Assembly (NCBI GenBank): GCA_036273735.1
Contig: DASUHA010000106.1
Span: 48,058-112,057, forward strand
Direction of reading: 5' to 3'
DNA from: 13-2-20CM-66-19 sp036273735
Lineage (GTDB): Bacteria; Pseudomonadota; Gammaproteobacteria; Steroidobacterales; Steroidobacteraceae
DNA length: 64,000 nt
In this document: positions 8,693-17,303 of the stretch, piece after piece
Position numbering within the stretch: position 1 is the first letter of the stretch
Layout: each line of letters begins with the position of its first letter
Program-made: the position numbers and the translations under genes
The notes under the pieces: model-generated
Seen by the model: only the letters and a program-made list of their open reading frames with translations
Databases searched by the model: none
Told to the model about the DNA's origin: nothing

Positions 8693-11239
8693 TCAGGCGG
8701 GCTGAGGGCGTTTGCGGGAGCTCACCAGGGCGAGAGGCGGGGTCGACGCGGCGGCGGCCAGCAACGTTCGTGCGCGGGCAGCGGCGGCCTTCGCTTCGGC
8801 GGGTGCGTCCGCGGCTTCCACGGGGTGGGCGAGGAGATAGCCCTGCACGGCCATCGGGCCGCAGTGGGTCAGGAACTCGAGCTGCGTGGGTCGCTCGACA
8901 CCCTCGGCGACGACCTGCAGGCCAAGGCCGTGGCAGAGGGTGACGATAGAGCGGACGATGGTGGCGGACCGCGGGTTGGAATCGATTCCCTCGATCAGCA
9001 TCCGGTCGAGCTTGACGCGATTGATCGGCAGCTGCTCGAGCGAGGTCAGCGAGGAGTAGCCGATGCCGAAATCATCGAGCGCGATGGAGACGCCGAGCTC
9101 GCGCAGGCGCCTCAGGGCATCGATGGTCGCGGTCCCGGTCTGCAGCACGGTCTCGGTGAGCTCGAGCTCCAGGGCGCTTGCGGGAAGCTGTGCGGCCGCG
9201 AGCGTGCTCGCAATGTGATCGACGAAATCGCTCTCGAAAAACTGGGGCGGCGATACGTTGATGGCGACGCGCGCGTCGCGCCAGCCGGCGGCGCGCCAGG
9301 CTGCGACGGTCGAGGCGGCCGAGCGCAGCACCCAGCCGGTCAGGTCGTGGATGAGACCGCTCTTTTCGGCGACGTGGATGAACTCCGAGGCGGTGGCGAT
9401 CCGGCCGCTGGGCTTGCGCCAGCGCAGCAGGGCCTCGAGGGCCGTCACCTCACACCCACCGAGCGTCACCTCGGGCTGGAACATCAGGAAGAGCTGGTCC
9501 GCCTCTACGGCCTGGCGCAATGACTGCTCCAGGCGAAACCGCTGGGCGGCCTCGTCGTAGAGCGCCGCACGGTAGAGCGCAAAGCGATTGCGGCCGAGCT
9601 CCTTCGCGCGAAAGAGCGCCACGTCGGCTGCCCGCAGCAGGCCTTCAGGGTCATCGGCGTGATCGGGAAAGAGGCTCGCGCCGATGCTGGCCGTTGTGGC
9701 GAGCGCCCGGCCCTCGATAGTGAGCGGCTGCTGCAGTGTTGCGACCAGCGCGGCCGCGCGCTCCTCGACTTCCTCGACGGTGCGCAGGTCTTCGATGAGG
9801 AGGGTGAACTCGTCGCCGCCGAGGCGCGCCACCAGGCTGTTGGCGCCGGCCGCCGCCTCGAGGCGCTCGGCGATCCCCTGCAGGACCCGGTCGCCGAAAT
9901 TGTGTCCCAGGGTGTCGTTCACCGATTTGAAGTTATCCATGTCGATGAAGAGCAGTGCCACGCGCCGGCCCGTCTGCCGTGCTCGGGCCAGCGCGCCACC
10001 GAGGCGTCCCCCGAGCTGCCGGCGGTTCGGCAGTTGGGTCAGCGGGTCGTGGTGGGCGAGATGATGCAGCTGGCGTGTGCGCTCGGCGACGTGCCGCTCG
10101 AGCTCCGCCTGATGGGCACGAAGGTCCGCCTCGGCCTGGGAAATCCGGTCGGCCATGGTGTTGAAGGACTCGGCCAGCTCGTCGATCTCCGCGGAGCCAC
10201 CGCGCGGCGCCCGCGCGGTGCGATCGCCGCTGGCCAGGAGGCGCGTTGCGGCAGTGAGCCGCCGCACCGGAACGCTGATGCTCGCGAGGAGCAGTGCCGA
10301 AACGATCGCCATCACGAGGAGGATCGCCAGACCTGAGAGGGTGATCGTTTGCTCGGCGGCCTCGGCCGAGGTCGCAGCGTAACGGGCGGCATCGAGCAGC
10401 CTGCTGCGTGCGGGCGCCTGCAGCTCGCTCTGGACGTCAGCGGTGAGGACATTGCTCTGCGCAAGCAGCGCGCGGCGGGCCGTGGTGTCCCGGGCATCGA
10501 GCCGCCCGATGTCTGTCCGCAGACGGGCCGCGCGCTCGAAGTCAGACTGCACGACGTCCATCCACGCTCGACCGGGTGAGCGGGAGAGATCCGCGGCATG
10601 CGCCTGCAGCACGGACTCGAAGCTGCGCTCGCGCGCCGCAGTCGCGGCCGGTGAGCCATAGCTGTAGCGCACGGCATCGATCGCTTTCGCCAGCGCGGAC
10701 AGCGAGGGCCTCGCGATGACCTGGCCGTGGATGGTGAGTCCAGTGCCTCCAGCCTTGGCGATGAGCTGGTAGACCCGGTCGAGCGCCTGCCGCTGTTGCT
10801 GCCCCCATTGCAGCCGCTGTGCCGTATCGAGCGCGAGCTGCCGCCCGTTCTGGATGTGGGCGAGGAGCTCATCGTGAAGCCGTCGGGTCGCGGGGGTGAG
10901 CGCCTCGGCCTCATCGAAGTACGCATCGACCGCCTTCTGCAGGTTATCGCCGGCCGCGGAGAGCGCCAGGAAATCGCCCTTGTCGGACTGAAGGCTGTCG
11001 CTGACGGCGCTATCGTAGGCGCTCAACCTCTCGAGGATCGCGCTCGCGCGATGGGCGAGCGGCTCGTGCCGGATGCGCATGTTCCGCACGGCCTCCACGG
11101 CCGCGCGGGTGGTGCGGGTTGCGAGGACATGGGCAACCACGACCACTGCCGCCACTGCGGCGAGGCCCAATGTGAGGCGCGTGCCGATGCCGAATCGCGG
11201 CCGCAGCCGGCGCTGATTGATGTGCTCTGCGTTGTGCAT
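8693..11239 (-). CDS. membrane GGDEF-EAL protein (diguanylate cyclase / c-di-GMP phosphodiesterase)
   Basis: 848 aa. TM1 at ~22-40, a ~260-residue helical periplasmic sensor region, TM2 at ~300-322, HAMP ~322-375, a short coiled coil, GGDEF domain ~390-560 with intact GGDEF at 474-478, and EAL domain ~565-820 with intact EAL at 602-604 plus INVSPPQF, ELTETVL, DDFGIGYSSL and EGVE. Both active sites look complete, so it could make or degrade cyclic di-GMP in response to an external signal. No RxxD inhibitory site is evident before GGDEF. The C-terminal ~25 residues are Ala-rich and low complexity. It converges with glpQ and is divergent from the small gene at 11425. The ligand is unknown. Confidence 0.93.
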   Translation of the reverse strand: MHNAEHINQRRLRPRFGIGTRLTLGLAAVAAVVVVAHVLATRTTRAAVEAVRNMRIRHEPLAHRASAILERLSAYDSAVSDSLQSDKGDFLALSAAGDNLQKAVDAYFDEAEALTPATRRLHDELLAHIQNGRQLALDTAQRLQWGQQQRQALDRVYQLIAKAGGTGLTIHGQVIARPSLSALAKAIDAVRYSYGSPAATAARERSFESVLQAHAADLSRSPGRAWMDVVQSDFERAARLRTDIGRLDARDTTARRALLAQSNVLTADVQSELQAPARSRLLDAARYAATSAEAAEQTITLSGLAILLVMAIVSALLLASISVPVRRLTAATRLLASGDRTARAPRGGSAEIDELAESFNTMADRISQAEADLRAHQAELERHVAERTRQLHHLAHHDPLTQLPNRRQLGGRLGGALARARQTGRRVALLFIDMDNFKSVNDTLGHNFGDRVLQGIAERLEAAAGANSLVARLGGDEFTLLIEDLRTVEEVEERAAALVATLQQPLTIEGRALATTASIGASLFPDHADDPEGLLRAADVALFRAKELGRNRFALYRAALYDEAAQRFRLEQSLRQAVEADQLFLMFQPEVTLGGCEVTALEALLRWRKPSGRIATASEFIHVAEKSGLIHDLTGWVLRSAASTVAAWRAAGWRDARVAINVSPPQFFESDFVDHIASTLAAAQLPASALELELTETVLQTGTATIDALRRLRELGVSIALDDFGIGYSSLTSLEQLPINRVKLDRMLIEGIDSNPRSATIVRSIVTLCHGLGLQVVAEGVERPTQLEFLTHCGPMAVQGYLLAHPVEAADAPAEAKAAAARARTLLAAAASTPPLALVSSRKRPQPA

Positions 11240-11393
11240 GCGACATAAACCCGAGCGGCCGGGCCTGATAGGCCAAGGCTGCCCCCGAGCTTAGTGGCAT
11301 CATGCGCCGGTCGGTTGCGGGGAGTCCGTGGAGGGCATCGCAGATGAGTCAAGACATCGCGTCCTGACGGCTAAACGGACGCAGTGATTGCCT

Positions 11394-11399
11394 TATACT
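11394..11399 (+). promoter_or_regulatory. -10 hexamer upstream of the 99-aa gene
   Basis: TATACT, one mismatch from consensus, 25 nt before the ATG at 11425. An ATG at 11406 starts 6 nt after the hexamer and opens an 11-codon out-of-frame mini-ORF that overlaps the start of the 99-aa gene; whether it is translated is unknown. No convincing -35 is seen. Confidence 0.4.
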
Positions 11400-11424
11400 A
11401 TCCGGATGCCGCAGAGCAGGGCCC

Positions 11425-11724
11425 ATGACCGAGATCGCTGACACATTCGACTCTGCCTTCACCAAGGCGGTCGATCTGGGCAACCGCCTGGCCGACAAGG
11501 ACAGAGATGCCGATCTCTGGGACATCGCCGATGGGCTGCTGGCGGGCGCCCTGCAATACTGGCTGTACTCGCGCCAGCCCTGTGGCGATCCGCGCTGCCA
11601 GGACTGCATGCCGATCAGCACGGCCGAGGGGCGCATGGCGGAGCTGAGGCGCTTGATCGACCAGCTGGCCTCGGAAAGCGAGTACTTCCACACCCCCACC
11701 GATGCGAACGCGGGCCGCGCGTAG
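11425..11724 (+). CDS. small conserved-looking protein of unknown function
   Basis: 99 aa, not recognised. It is soluble, with no signal peptide or membrane segment, and predicted mostly helical: an acidic N-terminal helix (MTEIADTFDSAFTKAVDL), a region ending in QYWLYSRQ, a CGDPRCQDC cluster (C-x4-C-x2-C, ~residues 53-61) that could bind a metal, and a final helix. The reading frame is tight, an AGGG lies 4-5 nt upstream of the ATG, and -10-like TATACT is at 11394. It sits between the divergent GGDEF/EAL gene and the downstream reductase-tesB pair, 61 nt before the reductase start, so it may be co-transcribed with them. The function is open. Confidence 0.65.
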   Translation: MTEIADTFDSAFTKAVDLGNRLADKDRDADLWDIADGLLAGALQYWLYSRQPCGDPRCQDCMPISTAEGRMAELRRLIDQLASESEYFHTPTDANAGRA

Positions 11725-11785
11725 CCGCCCCCCGGCTCCTGCCGGCCCAAGCCGTTCCTCGAGACGCAACCCGAAAGGGGCCTAA

Positions 11786-12841
11786 TTGAGCCTTAATCCA
11801 TCAGCAGCGGCCGGCGAGCCGATCTCGGCCGAAGTAGTCATCGTCGGGGCGGGGCCCTGCGGCCTGTTCCAGGTGTTCGAGCTGGGTCTGCTCGGCATCA
11901 GCGCCCATGTGATCGATTCGCTCGCTCACCCTGGCGGACAGTGCACCGAGCTCTACCCCGACAAGCCCATCTACGACATTCCGGCGCTCCCCGTCTGCGG
12001 CGCGCAGGAGCTGGTGGACCGGCTGATGCAGCAGATCAAGCCGTTCAAGCCGCAGTTGCATCTCGGGCAGGAGGTGGCCCAGTTCTCGCGCCGTGAGGAC
12101 GGGCGATTCTCCATCGCCACGGCCACCGGTACGCGCTTCGATGCCGGCGCCGTGGTGATTGCCGGCGGGGTCGGCTCGTTTCAGGCGCGGCGGATCGGCA
12201 TAGAGGGCGCCGAGGCCTTCGAGGGCAGCGGAATTCTCTACCGGGTGAAGGACGTCGGCGCGCTCGAAGGCAAGCGGCTGGTCATCTTCGGCGGTGGCGA
12301 CTCGGCGCTCGACTGGACGATCGAGCTGACGCCGCGGGCCAGGAACCTGACGCTGGTGCACCGGCGCGCGGAGTTTCGGGGAGCGCCGGCCTCGGCGGCC
12401 AAGATGAGGGAGCTGGTCGCGGCCGGGCGCATGCGCTGCTTCGAGGCGCTGCCGCAATCGCTGATCACGGTGGACGGCAGGCTGGAAGGCGTCAACATCA
12501 AGACACCGGACGGCACGGTGCATGCGCTCGAAGCGGACCGGCTGCTCGTCTTCTTCGGGCTCCATCCGAAGCTCGGGCCGATCGCCGAATGGGGCCTCGA
12601 GCTCGAGAAGAAAGCCCTCAAGGTCGACACGGAGAAATTCCAGACGAGTCTGCCCGGCGTCTTCGCCGTGGGCGACATCAACACCTATCCCGGCAAGAAG
12701 AAGCTCATTCTCTCGGGCTTTCACGAGGCGGCGCTCGCGGCCTTCGCCATCCAGCACCACCTCTATCCTCAAAAGCGGCAGTTCCTGCAGTACACCACCA
12801 CCAGCCCGATCATGCACCAGCGCCTCGGCGTCCCCGACTAA
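11786..12841 (+). CDS. ferredoxin/flavodoxin-NADP reductase, thioredoxin-reductase-like type
   Basis: 351 aa FAD/NAD(P) flavoprotein of the type-2 ferredoxin-NADP reductase family (YumC-like). FAD site VVIVGAGPCGLFQ at ~18-30, GGQCTELYPDKPIYDIPA at ~50-67, NADP site IFGGGDSALDWTIEL in the middle, and the C-terminal FAD-closing block GVFAVGDINTYPGKKKLIL. It lacks the CxxC redox pair of true thioredoxin reductases, consistent with FNR activity: electron exchange between NADPH and a ferredoxin. A candidate partner is the [2Fe-2S] ferredoxin at 38893. The start is TTG at 11786, preceded by GAAAGGGG at a good distance. Its stop overlaps the tesB start by one base (TAATG). Confidence 0.88.
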   Translation: MSLNPSAAAGEPISAEVVIVGAGPCGLFQVFELGLLGISAHVIDSLAHPGGQCTELYPDKPIYDIPALPVCGAQELVDRLMQQIKPFKPQLHLGQEVAQFSRREDGRFSIATATGTRFDAGAVVIAGGVGSFQARRIGIEGAEAFEGSGILYRVKDVGALEGKRLVIFGGGDSALDWTIELTPRARNLTLVHRRAEFRGAPASAAKMRELVAAGRMRCFEALPQSLITVDGRLEGVNIKTPDGTVHALEADRLLVFFGLHPKLGPIAEWGLELEKKALKVDTEKFQTSLPGVFAVGDINTYPGKKKLILSGFHEAALAAFAIQHHLYPQKRQFLQYTTTSPIMHQRLGVPD

Positions 12842-13710
12842 TGAACGCACAGCTTGCGGACCTGCTCAGGCTCCTGGAGCTCGAGCCGCTCGAGGTGAAT
12901 CTGTTTCGCGGGGAGAGCCGCGACATCGGCAGCGCGCAGGTATTCGGCGGCCAGGTGCTCGGCCAGGCGCTCACCGCGGCCTCCGCCACCATCGAGGGGC
13001 GCATCGTGCACTCGCTGCACGCCTACTTCCTGCGCCGGGGCGACTTCAACGCGCCCATCGTCTATCAGGTCGATCGCAGCCTCGATGGTCACAGCTTCTC
13101 GAACCGCCGTGTGGTCGCAATCCAGCACGGGGAGCCGATCTTCAACATGGCGGCATCCTTCCAGGTTCTCGAGGAGGGTTTCGAGCACCAGATCGCGATG
13201 CCCACGGTGCCGCCCCCCGAAGAGCTGCCTGACTCCAGCCGCCCACCGCCGGAGCTGCTCGCGCGATTGCCCGAGCGCCTGCGGCGATTTCTCGAGCAGC
13301 CCCGCCCGTTCGAATTCCGGCTGGTGCAGCCCTTCGACTACGTGGCGCCGCAGGGTGCGCCGCCGTCCCGGCAGGTGTGGTTTCGCGCGGTCGATCGGCT
13401 GCCGGCGGATGAGAGGCTGCACCGTCGGCTGCTCGCCTATCTCTCGGATTACTTCCTCCTCGACACCGCGACCCTGCCGCATGGGTCCGTGTTCCTGAGG
13501 AGCAGCATCGTGATGGCGAGCATCGATCACGCAATGTGGTTTCACCGCCCGCTCAGGGTCGATGATTGGCTGTTGTATGCCGTCGAGAGCCCGAGCGCCT
13601 CGGGAGCGAGAGGCTTCGCGCGCGCCAACGTCTACGCCCGCGACGCCAAACTGGTCGCCAGCACGGCGCAGGAGGGGTTGGTCAGACTACGTCGCGAGCG
13701 GGCAACCTAG
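12841..13710 (+). CDS. tesB: acyl-CoA thioesterase II
   Basis: 289 aa double-hotdog thioesterase hydrolysing medium- and long-chain acyl-CoAs in the cytoplasm. Family landmarks are in order: N-terminal FRGESRDIGSAQVFGGQVLGQ, HSLHAYFLRRGD, IQHGEPIFNMAASFQ, then the second hotdog with YLSDYFLLDTATLPHG (catalytic Asp), SIDHAMWFHRP and the terminal AQEGLVRLR (catalytic Gln). The length matches E. coli TesB (286 aa). The ATG overlaps the reductase stop (TAATG), so it is coupled to that gene and the frame is not extended upstream. It converges with the flavoprotein gene at 13747-15183, with 36 bp between stops. Confidence 0.94.
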   Translation: MNAQLADLLRLLELEPLEVNLFRGESRDIGSAQVFGGQVLGQALTAASATIEGRIVHSLHAYFLRRGDFNAPIVYQVDRSLDGHSFSNRRVVAIQHGEPIFNMAASFQVLEEGFEHQIAMPTVPPPEELPDSSRPPPELLARLPERLRRFLEQPRPFEFRLVQPFDYVAPQGAPPSRQVWFRAVDRLPADERLHRRLLAYLSDYFLLDTATLPHGSVFLRSSIVMASIDHAMWFHRPLRVDDWLLYAVESPSASGARGFARANVYARDAKLVASTAQEGLVRLRRERAT

Positions 13711-13746
13711 GCATGGGGGGATGTGCCCCGCCGTCGCAGGTGGCCA

Positions 13747-15183
13747 TCAACGAAGCACCTTCCCCGGATTGAGAATGCCGTTGGGGTCGAAGGCGCGCTT
13801 GATGGCGCGCATCAGATCCAACTCAACGGCCGGAGCGTAGCGCTCGAGCTCGCCCACCTTCAGTCGGCCGATGCCGTGCTCGGCGCTGAAGCTGCCGCCG
13901 AAATCCTTCACCATCTCGTGGATGACGCGCTTGATCGGCTCTTCGCGGGCGAGAAAGGCGGCGCGATCACTGCCGGGAGCCTGGTTGAGGTTGAAGTGCA
14001 GGTTGCCATCGCCCACGTGACCGTAGGCCACCAGGCGCCCATCGGGCACGTTGTCGGTGAGCCAGCGCGAGGCACGCTCGATGAACTCGGGTATCGAGGC
14101 GACCGGCACCGAAATGTCGTGCTTGAGGCTGCCGCCATCCAGACGCTGGGCTTCGGGAATGGTCTCGCGCAGCTTCCAGAAAGCCGCCCGATCGCGTGTG
14201 CTGCGCGCCACTGCCGCATCCGACACCAGGCCTTCCGCCAGCGCGCCGGCGAGGCTCTGCTCGAGGAGGTCCTCGAGAGGATCGGCGGCGCGGGCGGAGG
14301 TGAGCTCGCAGAGCAGGTACCACGGATGAGATACCTCGAGCGGGTCGCGAACACCCGGTATGTGCCGCGTCGTGAGATCCACCGCGATCCGCGGGACCAG
14401 CTCGAAGGAGCTGACACGGTCGCCGCTCGCCTCGCGCAGACTGGCGAGCAGGCGCACGGCGGCGCGTGGGTCGGGAATTGCAACGAACGCGGTCGCGAAG
14501 GCCTGCGGCTTCGGAAAGAGCTTCAGACTGGCGGCAGTGATGATGCCGAGAGTGCCCTCGGCACCGAGGAAGAGCGATTTGACGTCGTAACCCGTGTTGT
14601 CTTTGCGGAGCGTCCCGAGCGAGGAGAGGAGGCGCCCGTCCGCGAGCGCCACCTCGAGGCCGAGCACGAGGTCGCGCATCATGCCGTAGCGCAGCACGTG
14701 GACGCCGCCTGCGTTGGTCGAAAGGTTGCCGCCCACCTGACAGCTGCCCTCCGAGCCCAGGCTGAGCGGAAAGAACCGTTGCATCTCATCCGCGGCTTGC
14801 TGGACGTCCACCAAGACGCACCCCGCCTCCGCGACGATTGAATAGTTGAGCGGATCGACCTGGCGGATGCGATTGAGGCGTGAGAGCGAGACGACGATCT
14901 CGCGGCCGGATTCATCGGGTGTTGCGCCGCCGCAGTAACTGGTGTTGCCGCCCTGCGGGACGACGCCGATACGGTGGCTGTTGCAGAATGCGAGCAGCTC
15001 CGTCACCTCGGCTACGGTTCTCGGCAGTGCGATTGCGAGCGCGCGCCCGTGGTAGAGCCGGCGCTGGTCGATGAGGAAGGGCTCGAGATTGGCGCCGTCC
15101 CCGGCCTCGCCGGCACGCATGCCCTGCGTGCCGAGGATGCGCTCGAGTCCGCTCAGCGCCTGCGCGGGGGTGAGGGGTGACAC
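13747..15183 (-). CDS. FAD-linked D-2-hydroxyacid dehydrogenase (D-2-hydroxyglutarate/D-lactate type)
   Basis: 478 aa, FAD_binding_4 (PCMH) domain at ~40-220 followed by a FAD-oxidase C domain. VVPQGGNTSYCGGATPD and GSEGSCQVGGNLSTNAGG are the FAD-contacting stretches; the C-terminal half has LDGGSLKHDISVP, AYGHVGDGNLHFN and GGSFSAEHGIGRLK, whose His/Glu residues form the metal/substrate site in D-2-hydroxyglutarate dehydrogenases. The overall pattern favours D2HGDH over glycolate oxidase GlcD, but substrate cannot be fixed by eye. Physiologically it would clear D-2-hydroxyglutarate and pass electrons to ETF or quinone; an ETF-quinone oxidoreductase is encoded at 56377. It lies 11 nt downstream of htpX in the same operon. 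Confidence 0.88.
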   Translation of the reverse strand: MSPLTPAQALSGLERILGTQGMRAGEAGDGANLEPFLIDQRRLYHGRALAIALPRTVAEVTELLAFCNSHRIGVVPQGGNTSYCGGATPDESGREIVVSLSRLNRIRQVDPLNYSIVAEAGCVLVDVQQAADEMQRFFPLSLGSEGSCQVGGNLSTNAGGVHVLRYGMMRDLVLGLEVALADGRLLSSLGTLRKDNTGYDVKSLFLGAEGTLGIITAASLKLFPKPQAFATAFVAIPDPRAAVRLLASLREASGDRVSSFELVPRIAVDLTTRHIPGVRDPLEVSHPWYLLCELTSARAADPLEDLLEQSLAGALAEGLVSDAAVARSTRDRAAFWKLRETIPEAQRLDGGSLKHDISVPVASIPEFIERASRWLTDNVPDGRLVAYGHVGDGNLHFNLNQAPGSDRAAFLAREEPIKRVIHEMVKDFGGSFSAEHGIGRLKVGELERYAPAVELDLMRAIKRAFDPNGILNPGKVLR

Positions 15184-15194
15184 GAGCTGTGTCG

Positions 15195-16079
15195 TCAGGC
15201 CACGGTCAGCGCGCGCAGCGCAGCAATCCGCTCATCGAGCGGCGGATGGCTCATGAAGAGACGCTGCAGACCACGGGCCACGGGACCCGAGGTGATGCCG
15301 AACGAGGCGAACTGGTGCGAAGGCAGCGGCTCGTGCGCCCGCTTGAGCGCCTCGAGCGCCGCGATCATGTTGGGAATGCCCGCAAGGTGGGCGCCGCCCC
15401 GATCGGCGCGGAACTCCCGCCAGCGGGAGAAAGCCATGACGATCATGTTGGCGAGGATCCCGAGCAGGATCTGCGAGGCGATGACACAGAGGAAGTAGGC
15501 CGGCCCGCGCCCGTCCTCGGAGCGAAAGAGCGTGCGGTCCACGAGGTTGCCGATGATGCGCGACAGGAAGATCACGAAGGTGTTGACCACGCCCTGGATG
15601 AGAGTCAGCGTGACCATGTCGCCGTTGGCGACGTGAGTCAGCTCATGCCCGAGAACCGCCTCGATCTCCTGCTCGTTCATCGTGGCAAGGAGGCCGGTGC
15701 TGACGGCCACGAGCGCGCCGTTACGACTGTAACCGGTGGCGAAGGCGTTGGGCTCCGGTGAATCGAACACCCCGACCTCCGGCATCCCGACACCCGCGGC
15801 CTGCGCCAGCCGCGCGACGAGGCTCACCAGCCACTGCTCCGTCCGGGTGGTCGGCTGGCCGATGACCCTGACGCCCATGGCGGTGCGGGCCATCCACTTG
15901 GACATGAGGAGGGATACGAACGCACCGCCGAAGCCGAACACGGCGGCAACGACGAGCAACGCCTCGAGGCTCCCCCCGCGCATGGCGAGCCAGCGATCGA
16001 GGCCGATCAGATGGGCCACGATGGTGAGGACCGCGAGGACCGCGAGGTTGGTGAGGAGGAGCAGGAAAATGCGCTTCAT
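15195..16079 (-). CDS. htpX: membrane zinc metalloprotease HtpX
   Basis: 294 aa M48B protease of the inner membrane that degrades misfolded membrane proteins. The start is placed at MKRIFLLLLTNLAVL (ATG 16079), which gives the classic N-terminal membrane helix and family length (~293 aa); an in-frame ATG 12 codons upstream adds only a non-conserved peptide. Two N-terminal TM helices (~4-25 and ~32-55), zinc motif VLGHELTHVANGD (HExxH), PNAFATGYSRNGALVAVSTGLL before it, two central TM helices, then FRADRGGAHLAG with the third zinc ligand and the terminal SHPPLDERIAAL. It lies 57 nt downstream of the VIT1 gene and 11 nt upstream of the flavoprotein gene. Confidence 0.95.
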   Translation of the reverse strand: MKRIFLLLLTNLAVLAVLTIVAHLIGLDRWLAMRGGSLEALLVVAAVFGFGGAFVSLLMSKWMARTAMGVRVIGQPTTRTEQWLVSLVARLAQAAGVGMPEVGVFDSPEPNAFATGYSRNGALVAVSTGLLATMNEQEIEAVLGHELTHVANGDMVTLTLIQGVVNTFVIFLSRIIGNLVDRTLFRSEDGRGPAYFLCVIASQILLGILANMIVMAFSRWREFRADRGGAHLAGIPNMIAALEALKRAHEPLPSHQFASFGITSGPVARGLQRLFMSHPPLDERIAALRALTVA

Positions 16080-16136
16080 GGCGCTTGCTCTGGGGCCGGA
16101 ACACCGGCTTTTCAAGCCCGTTTCGCCGGGCGACGC

Positions 16137-17171
16137 TCAGTGAATCATAGCGCCGAGGGCTCGGCCGACCCAAAAGGCCACGGCCCCGGCACCGCCACCG
16201 ATCAGCACCATGCGCAGCGCACCCCGCAGGGCCTGTCTGCCGGTGAAGAGGCTGAGTGCGAGCCCGACGGCAAATAGGGCGATGGCAGTGAGCGCGGCGG
16301 TGGCGGCCAGCGCGTCGCTCATCCCGGCGAGGAAGGGTATGAGCGGTATGGCAGCCCCGGCTGCGAACGACAGGAACGAAGCCATGGCCGCGCCCCATGG
16401 CGAGCCGAGGTTGTCCGGATTCAAGCCGAGCTCTTCACGGGCGAGCACATCGAGGGCCTGCTCCGGCCGGGCGAGCAGCGCCTGACTGACCTCCCGGGCC
16501 TGTGTCAGGGCGACGCCGCGCGCCTCATAGATGAGCGCCAGCTCTTCAGCTTCCTCCTCGGGATACTCGGCGATCTCTTCCCGCTCGAGTGCGATCTGAT
16601 ACTCGTACATCTCACGCTGGGAGCGCACCGAGACATACTCGCCGGCGGCCATGGACAGCGCGCCTGCGAGCAGACCTGCCAACCCGCTCACGAGGACGAA
16701 GGAGCCCGGCACAGCCGCTCCCGCGACGCCGAGCACCAGGCTGGCGTTGGAGACCAGTCCGTCGTTCACACCGAATACGGTGGCTCTGAGGTTGCCGCCC
16801 AATCCGCCGCGATGGCGGACGCCGACCTCGGATAGTGTAGTTGGCATGGCGTGGCCGCCGGCCACGGGCACTGTATAGACGGACAGGCCGCGCAGCTTCA
16901 TGGCAGTGAGCACCGAGCGCATGGCGCGAGGGCCCAGCACCCGGAGCAATTCGGCCACGATGCGCGCTCGCATCGAGGGTTGGAATACGCGGCCCGCGGT
17001 CGCAGCCCGGGTGGTGTTTCGCGAAGCGGCTTCCCACTTGACCGCCTGTTCCTCGGCAGCGGCAGCTAGCTGGGTGAACAGGCGCTGCTTATGAGGATCG
17101 GCCTCGGCGGCGGCGACCTGCCGGTACAGCCATGCCGATTCCTTCTCGTGATACCAACTATCTGGGTTCAT
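16137..17171 (-). CDS. VIT1/CCC1-family Fe/Mn transporter with short degenerate ferritin-like N-terminus
   Basis: 344 aa. Residues ~135-225 and ~265-344 carry the VIT1/CCC1 core: VFGVNDGLVSNASLVLGVAGA (TM1), LLAGALSMAAGEYVSVRSQRE (TM2 with metal-site Glu), a cytoplasmic acidic helix (YPEEEAEELALIYEARG) and three C-terminal TM helices. The N-terminal ~90 residues look like a cut-down ferritin-like helical pair (EKESAWLYRQVAAAE ... LAAAAEEQAVKW). Compared with the E-E-x-H of ferritin-like VIT1 proteins (MbfA type) the His position is Gln here, so iron oxidation by this domain is doubtful. Predicted role: export or sequestration of Fe2+/Mn2+ at the inner membrane. A hairpin repeat lies directly upstream of the ATG and no Shine-Dalgarno is visible. 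Confidence 0.85.
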   Translation of the reverse strand: MNPDSWYHEKESAWLYRQVAAAEADPHKQRLFTQLAAAAEEQAVKWEAASRNTTRAATAGRVFQPSMRARIVAELLRVLGPRAMRSVLTAMKLRGLSVYTVPVAGGHAMPTTLSEVGVRHRGGLGGNLRATVFGVNDGLVSNASLVLGVAGAAVPGSFVLVSGLAGLLAGALSMAAGEYVSVRSQREMYEYQIALEREEIAEYPEEEAEELALIYEARGVALTQAREVSQALLARPEQALDVLAREELGLNPDNLGSPWGAAMASFLSFAAGAAIPLIPFLAGMSDALAATAALTAIALFAVGLALSLFTGRQALRGALRMVLIGGGAGAVAFWVGRALGAMIH

Positions 17172-17176
17172 CGGCT

Positions 17177-17242
17177 AAAACAGGCCTGCGGCCGTTTCAG
17201 CGGCCGGCCCCCAAGGGGGCGAGGCCCACGATGGGCCGAGCA
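17177..17242 (+). repeat. dispersed two-hairpin intergenic repeat, copy 1
   Basis: Plus-strand reading: first hairpin AAACAGGCC-TGC-GGCCGTTT, then GC-rich inverted repeats, ending with GAGGCCCACGATGGGCCGAG (17221-17240) then CA. The 3' end is nearly identical to the repeats at 29331-29476 and shares its terminal block with 35960-36031. On the minus strand the first hairpin is followed by TGTTTT and looks like an intrinsic terminator for the acidic-protein gene; it also occupies the 5' region of the VIT1 gene. Confidence 0.7.
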
Positions 17243-17303
17243 ACGGACGGCCCCTGCCTGCTACATCACTTGCTTTCGAACGGCTCAAGTAGCCAACGCG
17301 CGG

